Part shown: positions 7,844 through 16,062 of the stretch, piece by piece
Layout of the letters: the number at the start of each line of letters is the position of its first letter
Position numbering within the stretch: the first letter of the stretch is position 1
NCBI GenBank assembly: GCA_965242665.1
Contig: OZ251484.1
Coordinates: 3,286,001 to 3,350,000 of the forward strand
Direction: 5' to 3'
From: VXLM01 sp965242665
GTDB taxonomy: Bacteria > Chloroflexota > Dehalococcoidia > Lucifugimonadales > VXLM01
Length of the DNA stretch: 64,000 bases
The notes under the pieces: model-generated
Database searches by the model: none
What the model was told of the DNA's origin: nothing
Seen by the model: the letters and a program-made list of their open reading frames with translations, nothing else
Translations under genes and position numbers: made by a program

Positions 7844-8145
7844 GGAATTCGTGCCGTCCAGGATTGCACCTATAGATCCGATTCCGTTTGATTTGTCGCG
7901 GCAGATCGCCCCCACACCGGAAACCCACCCCACGCCATTCGCGCACCGCGCCATTCCCGCATCCCGCCCATGTCACATTCCCGCGAAGGTAGGAACCTAG
8001 TGGCCTGCGCCCGCACGCCGTGCATCCATAAGGATGCCCTACATCAGGATAAACCAAGCGGAACCATCAATTCTACCGACTAAAGCCTGCGAGTCCGTGT
8101 GTGGTAAGCTACACGTCGATATTGCCGTCCGGGGAGAGAATGGAT
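7844..8145. other. Intergenic region with a degenerate REP-type repeat
   Basis: This divergent spacer between the release-factor gene and rpiB contains an eroded copy of the palindromic REP-like element (cattcccgcgaaggtagg, 7976-7993), preceded by a shorter cattcccgc fragment. Another remnant in the opposite sense lies at about 7028-7050. Any promoters of the two flanking genes must lie here, but no convincing -35/-10 pair was seen. Confidence 0.5.
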
Positions 8146-8601
8146 ATGCGAGTTGCATTGGGCGGGGACCACGCTGGTTTTAGTATGAAGGGATCGCTTG
8201 CTGCGTACATCGAGGCGCTAGGCCATGATGTCGTCGACATCGGCGCGCACGAGTACGACGAGGTCGACGATTTCCCTGACTTTGCGGAATTGGTCGCCGC
8301 AAAGATAACCAGCGGAGAGGCCGACCGCGGCGTGCTCGTCTGCGGAAGCGGCGTGGGCGCGAGCGTCGCGGCCAACAAAGCACGCGGGATTCGTGCCGGC
8401 CTGTGCCACGATACCTACTCCGCCCACCAAGGCGTCGAGCACGACGACATGAACGTCGTCTGCATGGGCTCCCGCATCATCGGAGAAGAACTGGCCAAGG
8501 AGATCGTGTCCGCGTTCCTATCCGCACGCTTCGTCCGCGAGGAGGCCAAGTACGTCCGACGCTTGAACAAGGTACTTGCCATCGAGCGGAAGAACGCGTG
8601 A
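8146..8601 (+). CDS. rpiB: Ribose-5-phosphate isomerase B
   Basis: This RpiB/LacAB-family isomerase interconverts ribose 5-phosphate and ribulose 5-phosphate in the non-oxidative pentose phosphate pathway. Its 151 residues contain the N-terminal MRVALGGDHAGF, the catalytic cysteine in VLVCGSGVGASVAANK, and the phosphate-contacting HDTYSAHQGVEHDDMNV. Start at ATG 8146 leaves the GGGGAGAG site (8131-8138) about 7 nt away; an ATG at 8140 would be too close. Length is that of the family. It stands as a single gene. Confidence 0.93.
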   Translation: MRVALGGDHAGFSMKGSLAAYIEALGHDVVDIGAHEYDEVDDFPDFAELVAAKITSGEADRGVLVCGSGVGASVAANKARGIRAGLCHDTYSAHQGVEHDDMNVVCMGSRIIGEELAKEIVSAFLSARFVREEAKYVRRLNKVLAIERKNA

Positions 8602-8647
8602 CCCGCGGACCTCGGCACCTGGATGCCCCCGTCCGAAACTTCCGGTT

Positions 8648-9148
8648 CTATCCGGAATACTCCGCTCCGATGAGCACCCCCACGGGCTTCTCCGTATCGG
8701 CCGCCTCCTGAAACGCTGTCGAAATTCGTTCGACGTCCCCGTCGTGCTCTACGAGATAGTAGTTCATCCTCCAAGCATGAAGCGTTGGCTCGGTGATGAC
8801 GGCCGCCGAGTCCCTCGTAACGCCCCGTCGAGTCCACCCGCGATAACCGATGAAGATGACCAGAGGCGCTCCAATATCAACGGCCATCCCCCGCACGGAG
8901 TCGCCCGACTCGAAGAACCCCGTATTCTGTATCATGACCACGGGCTTGCGTCCGCCAATCCAAAGGCCTGCCGCGATGGGCATACTCTCGGCCTCCCGGG
9001 CGATGGGAATGATGCGAATGTCAGGATCTTCCTGGAGCGTTCGATACATGAAACTGCTCTCTGTGTCCGGCAGCCACACGACATCAGTCACCCCGTTGCG
9101 GTGCAGTTGCGCTTGGACGGCGGCGGGAGTTAGGGTAAGGCTAGACAT
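8648..9148 (-). CDS. TPP-enzyme PYR-domain subunit (sulfopyruvate/phosphonopyruvate decarboxylase alpha-like)
   Basis: This 166-residue protein equals one PYR domain of thiamine-diphosphate enzymes. The activating glutamate lies in IAREAESMPIAAG, followed by a glycine-rich strand and the IQNTGFFESGDSVRGMAVDIGAP-like region (shown in parts: QNTGFFESGD, RGMAVDIGAP) typical of the alpha subunits of sulfopyruvate and phosphonopyruvate decarboxylases. In those enzymes a separate beta subunit carries the PP domain that binds TPP. No such subunit lies next to this gene, and the TPP enzyme at 39010-40677 is a complete one-chain protein. Start ATG 9148 (MSSLTL). The substrate is not decided by sequence. 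Confidence 0.75.
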   Translation of the reverse strand: MSSLTLTPAAVQAQLHRNGVTDVVWLPDTESSFMYRTLQEDPDIRIIPIAREAESMPIAAGLWIGGRKPVVMIQNTGFFESGDSVRGMAVDIGAPLVIFIGYRGWTRRGVTRDSAAVITEPTLHAWRMNYYLVEHDGDVERISTAFQEAADTEKPVGVLIGAEYSG

Positions 9149-9236
9149 CGCACGGTTTCCTCTCGCAAAGTATGCCTCTACAGTGGCGCTATTGTAGTAG
9201 CGCCGGGGAGGCGGGTCAAGAACCCTAGGCAGGACA

Positions 9237-9773
9237 ATGCAACGGCGTCTCCAACGGATCGACTGTCCAAAGTGTGAGGCCGCGAATACTCCCCAGAGCC
9301 GTTCGTGCCGTCGGTGCGCCGCGCCATTGGGAGGATCCGCGCAAGCCCCGATGGACACCCTGCACGCTGCAGAACGGTGGCGGCGTTTGGCGGCATGGAT
9401 CGTCGATCTGCCGATCTCTCCTGCCTCGTTCGCCGCAGGAATGCTGGCAGCCGACCGGGGCGGGCTCGCAGTCGTTACGTTGGCGCTTCTCCTACTCGGC
9501 ATCGTCGGAGTGCCAACCCAAGTCGTCCTCCTTGCACGCCATGGACAGACGGTAGGGAAACGGCTCTTCGGCATCCGCATCGTCGATGAAGAAACCGGCG
9601 CAACGGGCCCCGTGTTCTCCAACGTCGTGCTGCGCTACTTCATCAACTGGCTACTGACGTTGATACCTCCGTACTTTGCTATTGACCATTTCTTCATCTT
9701 TGCCCGAAACCGACGCTGCCTCCACGACTACCTGGCTGGAACGAAAGTCGTGCTCGATTCCCCCCGCACGTGA
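9237..9773 (+). CDS. RDD-family membrane protein with N-terminal zinc ribbon
   Basis: This 178-residue protein begins with a small zinc ribbon (C10, C13, C24, C27) and continues into an RDD domain with about three hydrophobic helices. The conserved RDD landmarks are visible: ERWRRLAAWIVD near the first helix, the QTVGKRLFGIRIVD segment and the terminal RRCLHDYLAGTKVV. RDD proteins are integral membrane proteins, some linked to Na+/H+ exchange, but most have no assigned role. The gene sits between two leftward genes and has no partner. Confidence 0.8.
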   Translation: MQRRLQRIDCPKCEAANTPQSRSCRRCAAPLGGSAQAPMDTLHAAERWRRLAAWIVDLPISPASFAAGMLAADRGGLAVVTLALLLLGIVGVPTQVVLLARHGQTVGKRLFGIRIVDEETGATGPVFSNVVLRYFINWLLTLIPPYFAIDHFFIFARNRRCLHDYLAGTKVVLDSPRT

Positions 9774-9852
9774 CCGCTGGATGCCTCGCCTGGGCACGTG
9801 ACCGATGGGCGTCCGGTCGCACAGCTGCAACCCGACACTGTACACGCAGCGC

Positions 9853-10815
9853 CTAACTTCCGCACGTTCCAACAGGGGCCGTCTGATTGAGCGTAGACAG
9901 CGCAGGACGAGGCAGCAGCCCTGCAATGTCGAGGATCTCGGGTACGAGGTGTTCCTGCCTATACGCCATGAGATGCACCCCGGCGACGCCAGGAATTTCC
10001 TTGACCTGCTCGATGACCTCGATGCAAATGCGCTTTCCCTCCTCGGGTGCCTGTTGCCCGGCGTCGGCGAGTCGCTTCACCAGGGAGTCGGGGATGACCA
10101 CTCCGGGTATGTTCTGGCGCATCCACTCGGCGGTGCGAGCCGAGCGCAAGGGACCGACTCCAACGAGAATGAACGCGCGTTCGTGAAGAGACATCTCGCA
10201 AACGCGCTCCATGAACGTCCGCAGACGCGGAACGTCGAAACAGTACTGAGTTTGAATGAAATCTGCACCCGCATCGATCTTCTTTCGCAGCCTGTATGGG
10301 CGGAAGTCATACGGCGGCGCGAACGGGTTGCTTGCCCCGCCGAGAAAGAGGGATGGCGGCGACTCGATGCGCCTCCCACTCAAGAAATGCCCCTTGTCGC
10401 GTAGGATGCGCGCAGTTCGCAGCAGCGTGATGGAATCCATGTCGAATACCGGCTTGGACTGAGGATGATCCCCCGTGCCCACTCCGTCCCCGGTGAGACA
10501 CAAGACGTTCTTCACTCCGAGCGCGGCAGCTCCCAACAAGTCGCCCTGCATCGCTATCCGGTTCCGATCTCGGCACGCCATCTGAATGACCGCATCGTAT
10601 CCCGCCCGCAAGAGCAGCGCGGAAACCGCGACGTTCGACATATGGGCGTTCGCGCCCGATGCGTCCGTAGCATTGATAGCGTCGCACGAGTCTCCAATGA
10701 CCCGCGCATGTTCCAGCACAGACCGTGGATCTGCGCTGTCCGGAGAAAGTACCTCTGCCGTTACCGCAAATTCTCCAGCCCGCAGAACTCGCTCGAGCCG
10801 GGAACCCGACTTCAT
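9853..10815 (-). CDS. metF: Methylenetetrahydrofolate reductase (MetF)
   Basis: This 320-residue TIM-barrel flavoenzyme reduces 5,10-methylene-THF to 5-methyl-THF. Features of the family are the N-terminal VTAEVLSP glutamate, the NATDASGANAHMS stretch, MACRDRNRIAMQGDLLGAA (split: MACRDRNRIAMQ), the FAD-contacting LCLTGDG, and GADFIQTQYCFD. Its ATG (10815) overlaps the stop of the upstream metV-like gene as ATGA, which settles the start. The pairing with a MetV-type protein points to the two-subunit MetFV form known from acetogens and other anaerobic or C1-using bacteria, rather than the single-chain NADH-dependent enzyme. Confidence 0.9.
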   Translation of the reverse strand: MKSGSRLERVLRAGEFAVTAEVLSPDSADPRSVLEHARVIGDSCDAINATDASGANAHMSNVAVSALLLRAGYDAVIQMACRDRNRIAMQGDLLGAAALGVKNVLCLTGDGVGTGDHPQSKPVFDMDSITLLRTARILRDKGHFLSGRRIESPPSLFLGGASNPFAPPYDFRPYRLRKKIDAGADFIQTQYCFDVPRLRTFMERVCEMSLHERAFILVGVGPLRSARTAEWMRQNIPGVVIPDSLVKRLADAGQQAPEEGKRICIEVIEQVKEIPGVAGVHLMAYRQEHLVPEILDIAGLLPRPALSTLNQTAPVGTCGS

Positions 10816-11273
10816 TCCGTCCATCCTGCCGGCTGCTTCTCTGCCTTCCCGACCAGATCGTTGATCCAGGCCGACGTGCCCTCCAACTGCCGATCCACCG
10901 GCGGCAGGAGTGTGTAGATACCGCCTCCGAGCGCCGGCATCTTCCTTGACCGCTCCCATGCCGCCAGCCACACGCACTGCATGTCCGGCACGATCTCGCA
11001 GCCGCCGTCCTGTCGAACGCCGCCGCAAGGACCATTGCGCAGGTTCTTTGGACACGTCATCGGGCAGGTCATCCCAGTGCTGTGCAGCACACAGTCGCCG
11101 CACATCTGACAGTCGAAGATGACCCCCTTGCTGATCCGCTCCCCACGCACGAACACCGCCTCAAGTATCCCCCCAGGCTTCAGCCAGCGTCGGAGCCGCC
11201 GCAGCGCGGCAAGCGTCGCCAGATAGGCAACCTCCAGGATGCGCGGTCGGTTTTGGATTGGTCGGATGGCCAT
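10812..11273 (-). CDS. metV: MetV-type cysteine-rich partner of MetF (MTHFR C-terminal domain)
   Basis: This 153-residue protein has a dense cysteine cluster (CQMCGDCVLHSTGMTCP, CPKNLRNGPCGG, then GGCEIV and MQCVW), the pattern of the so-called methylene-THF reductase C-terminal domain, or MetV. In characterised MetFV enzymes this subunit stabilises MetF and binds metal or an Fe-S cluster. It is the first gene of a two-gene leftward operon, coupled to metF by a 4-bp ATGA overlap. The promoter is in the 135-bp divergent gap shared with pabB. The symbol is given by family resemblance and context. Confidence 0.8.
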   Translation of the reverse strand: MAIRPIQNRPRILEVAYLATLAALRRLRRWLKPGGILEAVFVRGERISKGVIFDCQMCGDCVLHSTGMTCPMTCPKNLRNGPCGGVRQDGGCEIVPDMQCVWLAAWERSRKMPALGGGIYTLLPPVDRQLEGTSAWINDLVGKAEKQPAGWTE

Positions 11274-11317
11274 TGTCGCAGGAGCTCCGATCTACGTCTC
11301 ATGGAATCAGTCGCGCC

Positions 11318-11337
11318 ACTATACTATACAGTATAAT
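11318..11337 (+). promoter_or_regulatory. Divergent AT-rich promoter core between metV and pabB
   Basis: The sequence ctatactatacagtataat holds a perfect TATAAT (11332-11337) for the rightward gene and TATACT/TATAGT on the other strand for metV. The core has near-palindromic arms (tact/agta). No good -35 box is obvious on either side, so the -10 call alone is supported. Confidence 0.45.
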
Positions 11338-11408
11338 TGTTAGTGCTTTCAGCGGAGCCACTCCAGCGCCAACGCGGCATCCACACTCTCTCGTCATTCG
11401 AGTTCCTC

Positions 11409-12809
11409 GTGCAAACCCGCCAATTCCCATCGACGGAACACCGTATCGAAACGCTCGAACCGTCGGCCGACCCAATCGGAGCGGCAAGTCAGTTCATGGA
11501 CGCCAGCTACCTCTCGCTCCTGGACAGCGCGCTGATGATGCCCGGACTCTCGCGCTACTCCTACGTTACCGCCGACCCGTTCCTAGTCGTTCGCTCCAGA
11601 GGCAGCCGGGTTGAAATCATCCAGCAGGGGAGGGTCGAACGACTGGACGACAACCCGTTTGACATCCTCAAGCGGCTCCTTGCCCAATACGGCGCAGAAC
11701 GCAGAGGAGACGGCCCTCCATTCCAAGGAGGCGCTGTTGGCTACGTCGGTTATGAGATGGCCAGACACCTCGAACGGCTGCCGGCCTCCGCCCGTGCAGA
11801 CTTGGCCCTTCCGGACATGAGCGTCGGTTTCTACGATTGGGTGGCCGCATTCGACCATGTGCGCTCCACAGCCAGCCTCGTTACGACCAAATTCAGCCCC
11901 AATGGCCGCTCGGACTGGGCCCGCAGCCGCTTGGAAGCGCGTCGTTGGCCGCACCCAACCCGCGCGGTCGTTGCACAGAATATCAAGTCCAACTTCTCAC
12001 GCCGTCAATACATCGAGGCAGTCAACCGAGTGAAGAGATACATCGTCGACGGCGACATCTATCAGGCCAACATCTCCCAGAGGTTCCAAGCAGACGTAGA
12101 TACCACCGCTTGGAACCTCTACCGGACACTGCGAAAGATAACTCCTGCGCCGTATAGCGCATACCTCCAGTTTCCAGAAATGAGCGTCATTAGCTGCTCT
12201 CCCGAACTGTTCCTGCGTGCGGAAGACGGCGTTGTACAGACACGCCCCATGAAGGGGACGCGCCCGCGCGGCGCTACTGCGGAAGAAGACAACCGCCTCT
12301 TCCGCGACCTCGCTGTAAGTGAAAAAGACCGAGCGGAAAACATCATGATCGTCGATCTGCTCCGCAACGACCTCGGCAAAGTCTGCATACCAGGCACGAT
12401 TTGCGTTCCAGAGCTCTTCACCGTCGAGAAGTACCCAAAGGTACATCAGCTCGTCTCATCCGCAACCGGTAGACTCCGCCGCGAACATGACGCGATCGAC
12501 CTATTGACCGCGTGCTTCCCCGGAGGCTCGGTTACCGGCGCGCCCAAGATCCGCGCCATGGAGATCATCGACGAAATCGAGCCTGTCCAACGCAGCGTCT
12601 ACTGCGGCGCCATCGGCTATATCGGCTTCGACGGCTCAATGCAGATGTCCATACCCATCCGAACGGCGCTGATGAACGGACGAAGGGTCTACGTCCAAGT
12701 CGGCGGAGGAATCGTTGCAGACTCCGATCCCGATGCGGAGTACCGCGAAACCCTCGACAAGGCAAGCGGCGCTTTCGATGCGCTGGGCATAACGGGTTTT
12801 CAATCGTAG
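11409..12809 (+). CDS. pabB: Aminodeoxychorismate synthase component I (PabB-like)
   Basis: This chorismate-binding enzyme of the TrpE/PabB family aminates chorismate to 4-amino-4-deoxychorismate for folate. The motif reads TRPMKGTRPRG: a lysine before GTRPRG marks PabB, whereas anthranilate synthase has alanine there. Further motifs are DLLRNDLGKV, FPGGSVTGAPKIRAMEIIDE and GAIGYIGFDG. The frame is open from TTG 11337, but that codon overlaps the -10 box, so GTG 11409 (466 residues, close to the usual 450-470) is preferred. The glutaminase partner and the ADC lyase are not in the window. Folate supply fits the neighbouring MetFV C1 genes. Confidence 0.82.
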   Translation: MQTRQFPSTEHRIETLEPSADPIGAASQFMDASYLSLLDSALMMPGLSRYSYVTADPFLVVRSRGSRVEIIQQGRVERLDDNPFDILKRLLAQYGAERRGDGPPFQGGAVGYVGYEMARHLERLPASARADLALPDMSVGFYDWVAAFDHVRSTASLVTTKFSPNGRSDWARSRLEARRWPHPTRAVVAQNIKSNFSRRQYIEAVNRVKRYIVDGDIYQANISQRFQADVDTTAWNLYRTLRKITPAPYSAYLQFPEMSVISCSPELFLRAEDGVVQTRPMKGTRPRGATAEEDNRLFRDLAVSEKDRAENIMIVDLLRNDLGKVCIPGTICVPELFTVEKYPKVHQLVSSATGRLRREHDAIDLLTACFPGGSVTGAPKIRAMEIIDEIEPVQRSVYCGAIGYIGFDGSMQMSIPIRTALMNGRRVYVQVGGGIVADSDPDAEYRETLDKASGAFDALGITGFQS

Positions 12810-12868
12810 CCGCTTCGAGTATCATACCCACAGGAAACTCGAGAACAACCATCATCCGAGGTGTCACC

Positions 12869-13102
12869 ATGGGATACGTTAGCTTCGGCTGGACGGGAGA
12901 AGACCGCAAGATCGAAGTGGAATTGGACGAACAGGAAGGCATTTGGTACACCGTCCACTACGACGGCGAGGGCAACGATGACCCTATCATGACGAGGATA
13001 TTTGGCACCAACCGCCTGCCTACGCCGTGGACCAAGGAAACCGACAAGCCCACCGTCATCAAGGAGCTCGCAGACCGCAACCCCCATGCGGCGGTAGGGT
13101 AG
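12869..13102 (+). CDS. Small conserved-looking protein of unknown function
   Basis: This 77-residue acidic protein starts at ATG 12869 with GAGGTG just upstream. It is predicted to be mostly beta-strand (MGYVSFGWTGEDRKIEVELD, then IWYTVHYDGEGNDDPIMTRI in two strand-like halves), without cysteines, signal peptide or membrane segment. No family was recognised. It follows pabB by 59 bp in the same direction and could share its transcript. The real-gene call rests on start context and codon use. Confidence 0.5.
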   Translation: MGYVSFGWTGEDRKIEVELDEQEGIWYTVHYDGEGNDDPIMTRIFGTNRLPTPWTKETDKPTVIKELADRNPHAAVG

Positions 13103-13344
13103 CGCCATCCTGTTCGAGACCCTACTGAGGCGGCCAAGAACAGCGCCGTCGGAGTTAGGAACGAGGAACAGCATGTGCGCTTCGCGCGGGTACTTTGCTG
13201 GGTCTGCGGCCATTCCCTGCGTAATCCTGCTTGGAGGCGGTAGCGCTCCGCATTTCCTTATGAACGGGGTTTGCACAGGATCCGCCCCGAGACGGGCGTC
13301 TTGAGAGACTTCCCATGCGAGCCTACCGAAGGCGCGCGCCGGAT

Positions 13345-14427
13345 CTAGAAGCGTTCTTCCGCAGCTTGTTTGTCGTGAACCGGCCGTTGCGCGTCCTGCT
13401 TTTCATATAGTGGATGCGAGTTCCACCGTCCCATCTTCAAGTAGATAGTGCAATCCCGGCAGACTTCTGGTATGACGTTGCGCTCGCGCCAGTCGCTGAT
13501 CATCTTGCGCCGACGCTGTCCCAGAAGTTCGGGGGAATCGTCGATTCGTCCGATGAGGAGCGCGTCGTTCTGCCCAGGCCGCTCGGCGGTAACGCAACCG
13601 CAAACTCTAATCGAGCCGTCTGGCGCGAAGTTTGTATTGCCCAAACGCAGACAAGGCCGATAGTCTTTGCTGAGAGGTTCGCTCAGATCGAAGATATCAG
13701 GGCTGACCATACCCCCGATGGGGTCGAAAGTCCAACGGAGATTGATACTCAGATGGGGATAGCGCATCGGATTGTATACTGCCATCGCGTCTTTGACCCT
13801 GACGCCCTTCTGGTGTTTCAGTAGTCGCACTTCGATAGACACTGCGGTGCGGTCATGGCGCGTTGCCAGCTCTCCGAGTAGAGCGTGTATGTTGCGGAGC
13901 ACCTTGTCGAACCTATCCACCCCGTACAGATCCCTGTAAGTTTCGCGGTCGAGGCCGCCGACGGAGATGCTCATCGAGAGCTTCTCCCGGTTGGGCAGCT
14001 GCATCATCTTGGCGAGGTTCTCCTCGTTGAGCGCGATGGCGTTGGTATAGAAGTGCGCCCACTCGACTTTCGGCAGCTGCAAAACGCGGTCTACCCGTGA
14101 GCCCCACTTTGGGTCGGTAAATATCTCGCCCGTGGGCGGTGTGAAGGAAACACGCCTCTCACCCTCTGACTCGATGGACTTGACGGCAGCGTCGAAGACG
14201 GCGTCAGACATCTGTAGCAGCGGACTGCCGGAATCGGCAATTTCTGGGTAGGGGCAAAAGACGCAGCGCGCATTGCAGAGGCTGGAAAGGGTAAGGTAAG
14301 TTCCCGGCGAATAGCCAGTCAGCCGGAAGAAGAGACGCCTAGCACCGGAGCGCACCTTTGCCATCCGGCGGATCTGCTCGACCCCCGGCACACGGTTGGA
14401 TAACTCTCGCGCTTTCCGTAGTAGCAT
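13345..14427 (-). CDS. Radical SAM/SPASM-domain protein
   Basis: This 360-residue radical-SAM protein has the [4Fe-4S] motif CNARCVFC at about residue 50, directly after a YLTLSS strand. The C-terminal half has further cysteines (PCLRLGN, RVCGCVT, VCRDC) in the SPASM arrangement that binds auxiliary clusters. SPASM enzymes modify peptides or proteins or act as maturases, but there is no small precursor peptide or partner next to it, so the substrate is unknown. ATG 14427 is preferred to the TTG two codons earlier. A lone gene with long non-coding flanks on both sides. Confidence 0.82.
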   Translation of the reverse strand: MLLRKARELSNRVPGVEQIRRMAKVRSGARRLFFRLTGYSPGTYLTLSSLCNARCVFCPYPEIADSGSPLLQMSDAVFDAAVKSIESEGERRVSFTPPTGEIFTDPKWGSRVDRVLQLPKVEWAHFYTNAIALNEENLAKMMQLPNREKLSMSISVGGLDRETYRDLYGVDRFDKVLRNIHALLGELATRHDRTAVSIEVRLLKHQKGVRVKDAMAVYNPMRYPHLSINLRWTFDPIGGMVSPDIFDLSEPLSKDYRPCLRLGNTNFAPDGSIRVCGCVTAERPGQNDALLIGRIDDSPELLGQRRRKMISDWRERNVIPEVCRDCTIYLKMGRWNSHPLYEKQDAQRPVHDKQAAEERF

Positions 14428-14836
14428 AACCAAGCCAAATCAAGCGGATTCTAGATTTCCGGGCAGCGGCGCGGCGAGAAGCGCGCGGCAGGAGAGCAAG
14501 CATCGAAATGCAGAGGCCTCGATGAGGGACAGAGGATGTGCGGATGCGCCCCACCGCGGTGCGGGTGTGTGGTGGGGTAGGGTATGGAGTGGAGAAATGG
14601 GGCCCACGGTAGTGTTCTCCATCATGTGCGAGGATGGCTCGTCTCACATGATACCCGCATATGTTCGGTTTGTCAATTGCCGTTCCCACCCGGCATTCTC
14701 TATACGCGACTGCGATCCGAAATCGTCTCTCCAACGAAAGCGAGCATCCCCCGCCTGTACCGTGGTCCAACCGAGTATGACGAGTAGGCAAGATACCTGC
14801 GCTTCGAGGGAGAAGAGTGACACTCCCAACGGCCCT
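14428..14836. other. Intergenic region, G-rich on the plus strand
   Basis: No gene was found in these 409 bp upstream of the radical-SAM gene. A G-rich block at 14561-14600 contains a GGGTAGGG octamer (14575-14582). Small frames here are the antisense of nothing recognisable. Confidence 0.4.
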
Positions 14837-15970
14837 CTAGCCCCTCAGAGTCTCCTCCATCACCCGCATGAAGTTCTCTCCAAGGATCTTGCGGATGTCC
14901 CCGTCGCTGTACCCCCGCTTCACCAACTCATCCGTGATGAGGCAAACCTTCGTGCAATCCTCCATGCCGGCGGGCATAGTAGCCCCGTCGAAGTCCGACC
15001 CAAGCCCAACGTGGTCGATGCCTGCGGTGGACGCCATGTGGTCGATATGATCCACGATCTGCGTGTACCGCGGCTTTGGAATCTCCGCAAGCTGCCCCGC
15101 AAACACTTCCTCGATCTCCTTCCTCGCCTCCTGCAAGCCGCATGAATCGGCAGGGAAGTCCTTCTCGGCCTTCTTCACTCGCTCAGCCTTCTCCGCATCG
15201 AGCGCATCCTTTGCCCTGCGGTACTCCTCTCCGACGAACGTCACCTCGTAGTTCACCCCGATAACGCCCCCGTTGTTGGCGATCTCCCGGATCTGATCGT
15301 CGTCCAAATTCCGCGGCGCAGCGCAGATTGCTTTGGCAGAGGAATGCGACGCGATGACGGGCTTGGTCGTCGCCTCCATCGCGTCCCAGAACGTCGACGG
15401 CGCAACGTGGGAGACATCTACCAACATCCCGATACGGTTCATCTCCCGGACGACCTCCTTGCCGAAGTAGGTGAGTCCGTTGTGCCTCGCCTCGTCCAGC
15501 ACCCCGTCCGCCCAATTATTCGTATTGTTCCACGTGAGAGTCATATACCGCGCGCCCAACCGATGATACATCCGCAGGATCGATAGATCGTCGTCGATCG
15601 AGTGCCCGCCTTCCACGCACAATATCCCCGCGAGTTTCCCCGCGTCTACGATCCTTCGCACATCCCCGGCCGTCACCGCCTGCTCGATATCCTCCGGATA
15701 GCGCCTCATCAACGTGTGGAACGAGTCCATGTAGTCCAACGTCACCTGCACCGCCTTCTTCCGAGGAATCCACGACGGCGAGGCGAAGCAAGCGAAGAAC
15801 TGCACCCTCTGGTTGCCCTGCTTCATCCGCGGAATATCCATATGCGTCTCCGCTTGTGGCTGCCCAATGTCGACCCCGTGCCGAGTCGGCCAAGCGAGGC
15901 TGTCGGAATGCGTGTCCACGACAAGCGCCGAGTAGTGGATCTCTCTTGCCTTCTCGCTGATAGTCGCCAT
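14837..15970 (-). CDS. Membrane dipeptidase-like peptidase M19
   Basis: This 377-residue member of the renal dipeptidase (M19) amidohydrolase family is a binuclear zinc enzyme that cleaves dipeptides, including D-amino-acid-containing ones. The metal ligands are visible: HSD in VVDTHSDSL, the bridging glutamate in CVEGGHSID, the histidines of VDVSHVAP and IASHSSAKA, and the aspartate of LGSDFDGA. There is no signal peptide, so it is probably cytosolic, unlike the animal enzyme. An insertion of about 40 charged residues (EEYRRAKDALDAEKAERVKK region) occurs before the last barrel strands. Stand-alone gene. Confidence 0.88.
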   Translation of the reverse strand: MATISEKAREIHYSALVVDTHSDSLAWPTRHGVDIGQPQAETHMDIPRMKQGNQRVQFFACFASPSWIPRKKAVQVTLDYMDSFHTLMRRYPEDIEQAVTAGDVRRIVDAGKLAGILCVEGGHSIDDDLSILRMYHRLGARYMTLTWNNTNNWADGVLDEARHNGLTYFGKEVVREMNRIGMLVDVSHVAPSTFWDAMEATTKPVIASHSSAKAICAAPRNLDDDQIREIANNGGVIGVNYEVTFVGEEYRRAKDALDAEKAERVKKAEKDFPADSCGLQEARKEIEEVFAGQLAEIPKPRYTQIVDHIDHMASTAGIDHVGLGSDFDGATMPAGMEDCTKVCLITDELVKRGYSDGDIRKILGENFMRVMEETLRG

Positions 15971-16062
15971 CTCTCCTCCCCAAATCGCGCGGTCGGTATG
16001 GGACTTCCCCCGTATAGAGGTATGGTATCATTGACAGACAAAACTCGCAGAGGAGACGCTAC

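Noticed and set aside
11337..11408. pabB start at TTG 11337
   Set aside because: The codon overlaps a perfect TATAAT, and the first 24 codons have no family similarity; GTG 11409 fits length better.
12800..13276. 158-codon minus frame over the small gene after pabB
   Set aside because: The opposite small frame has a ribosome-binding site and better composition; the minus frame looks like its shadow.
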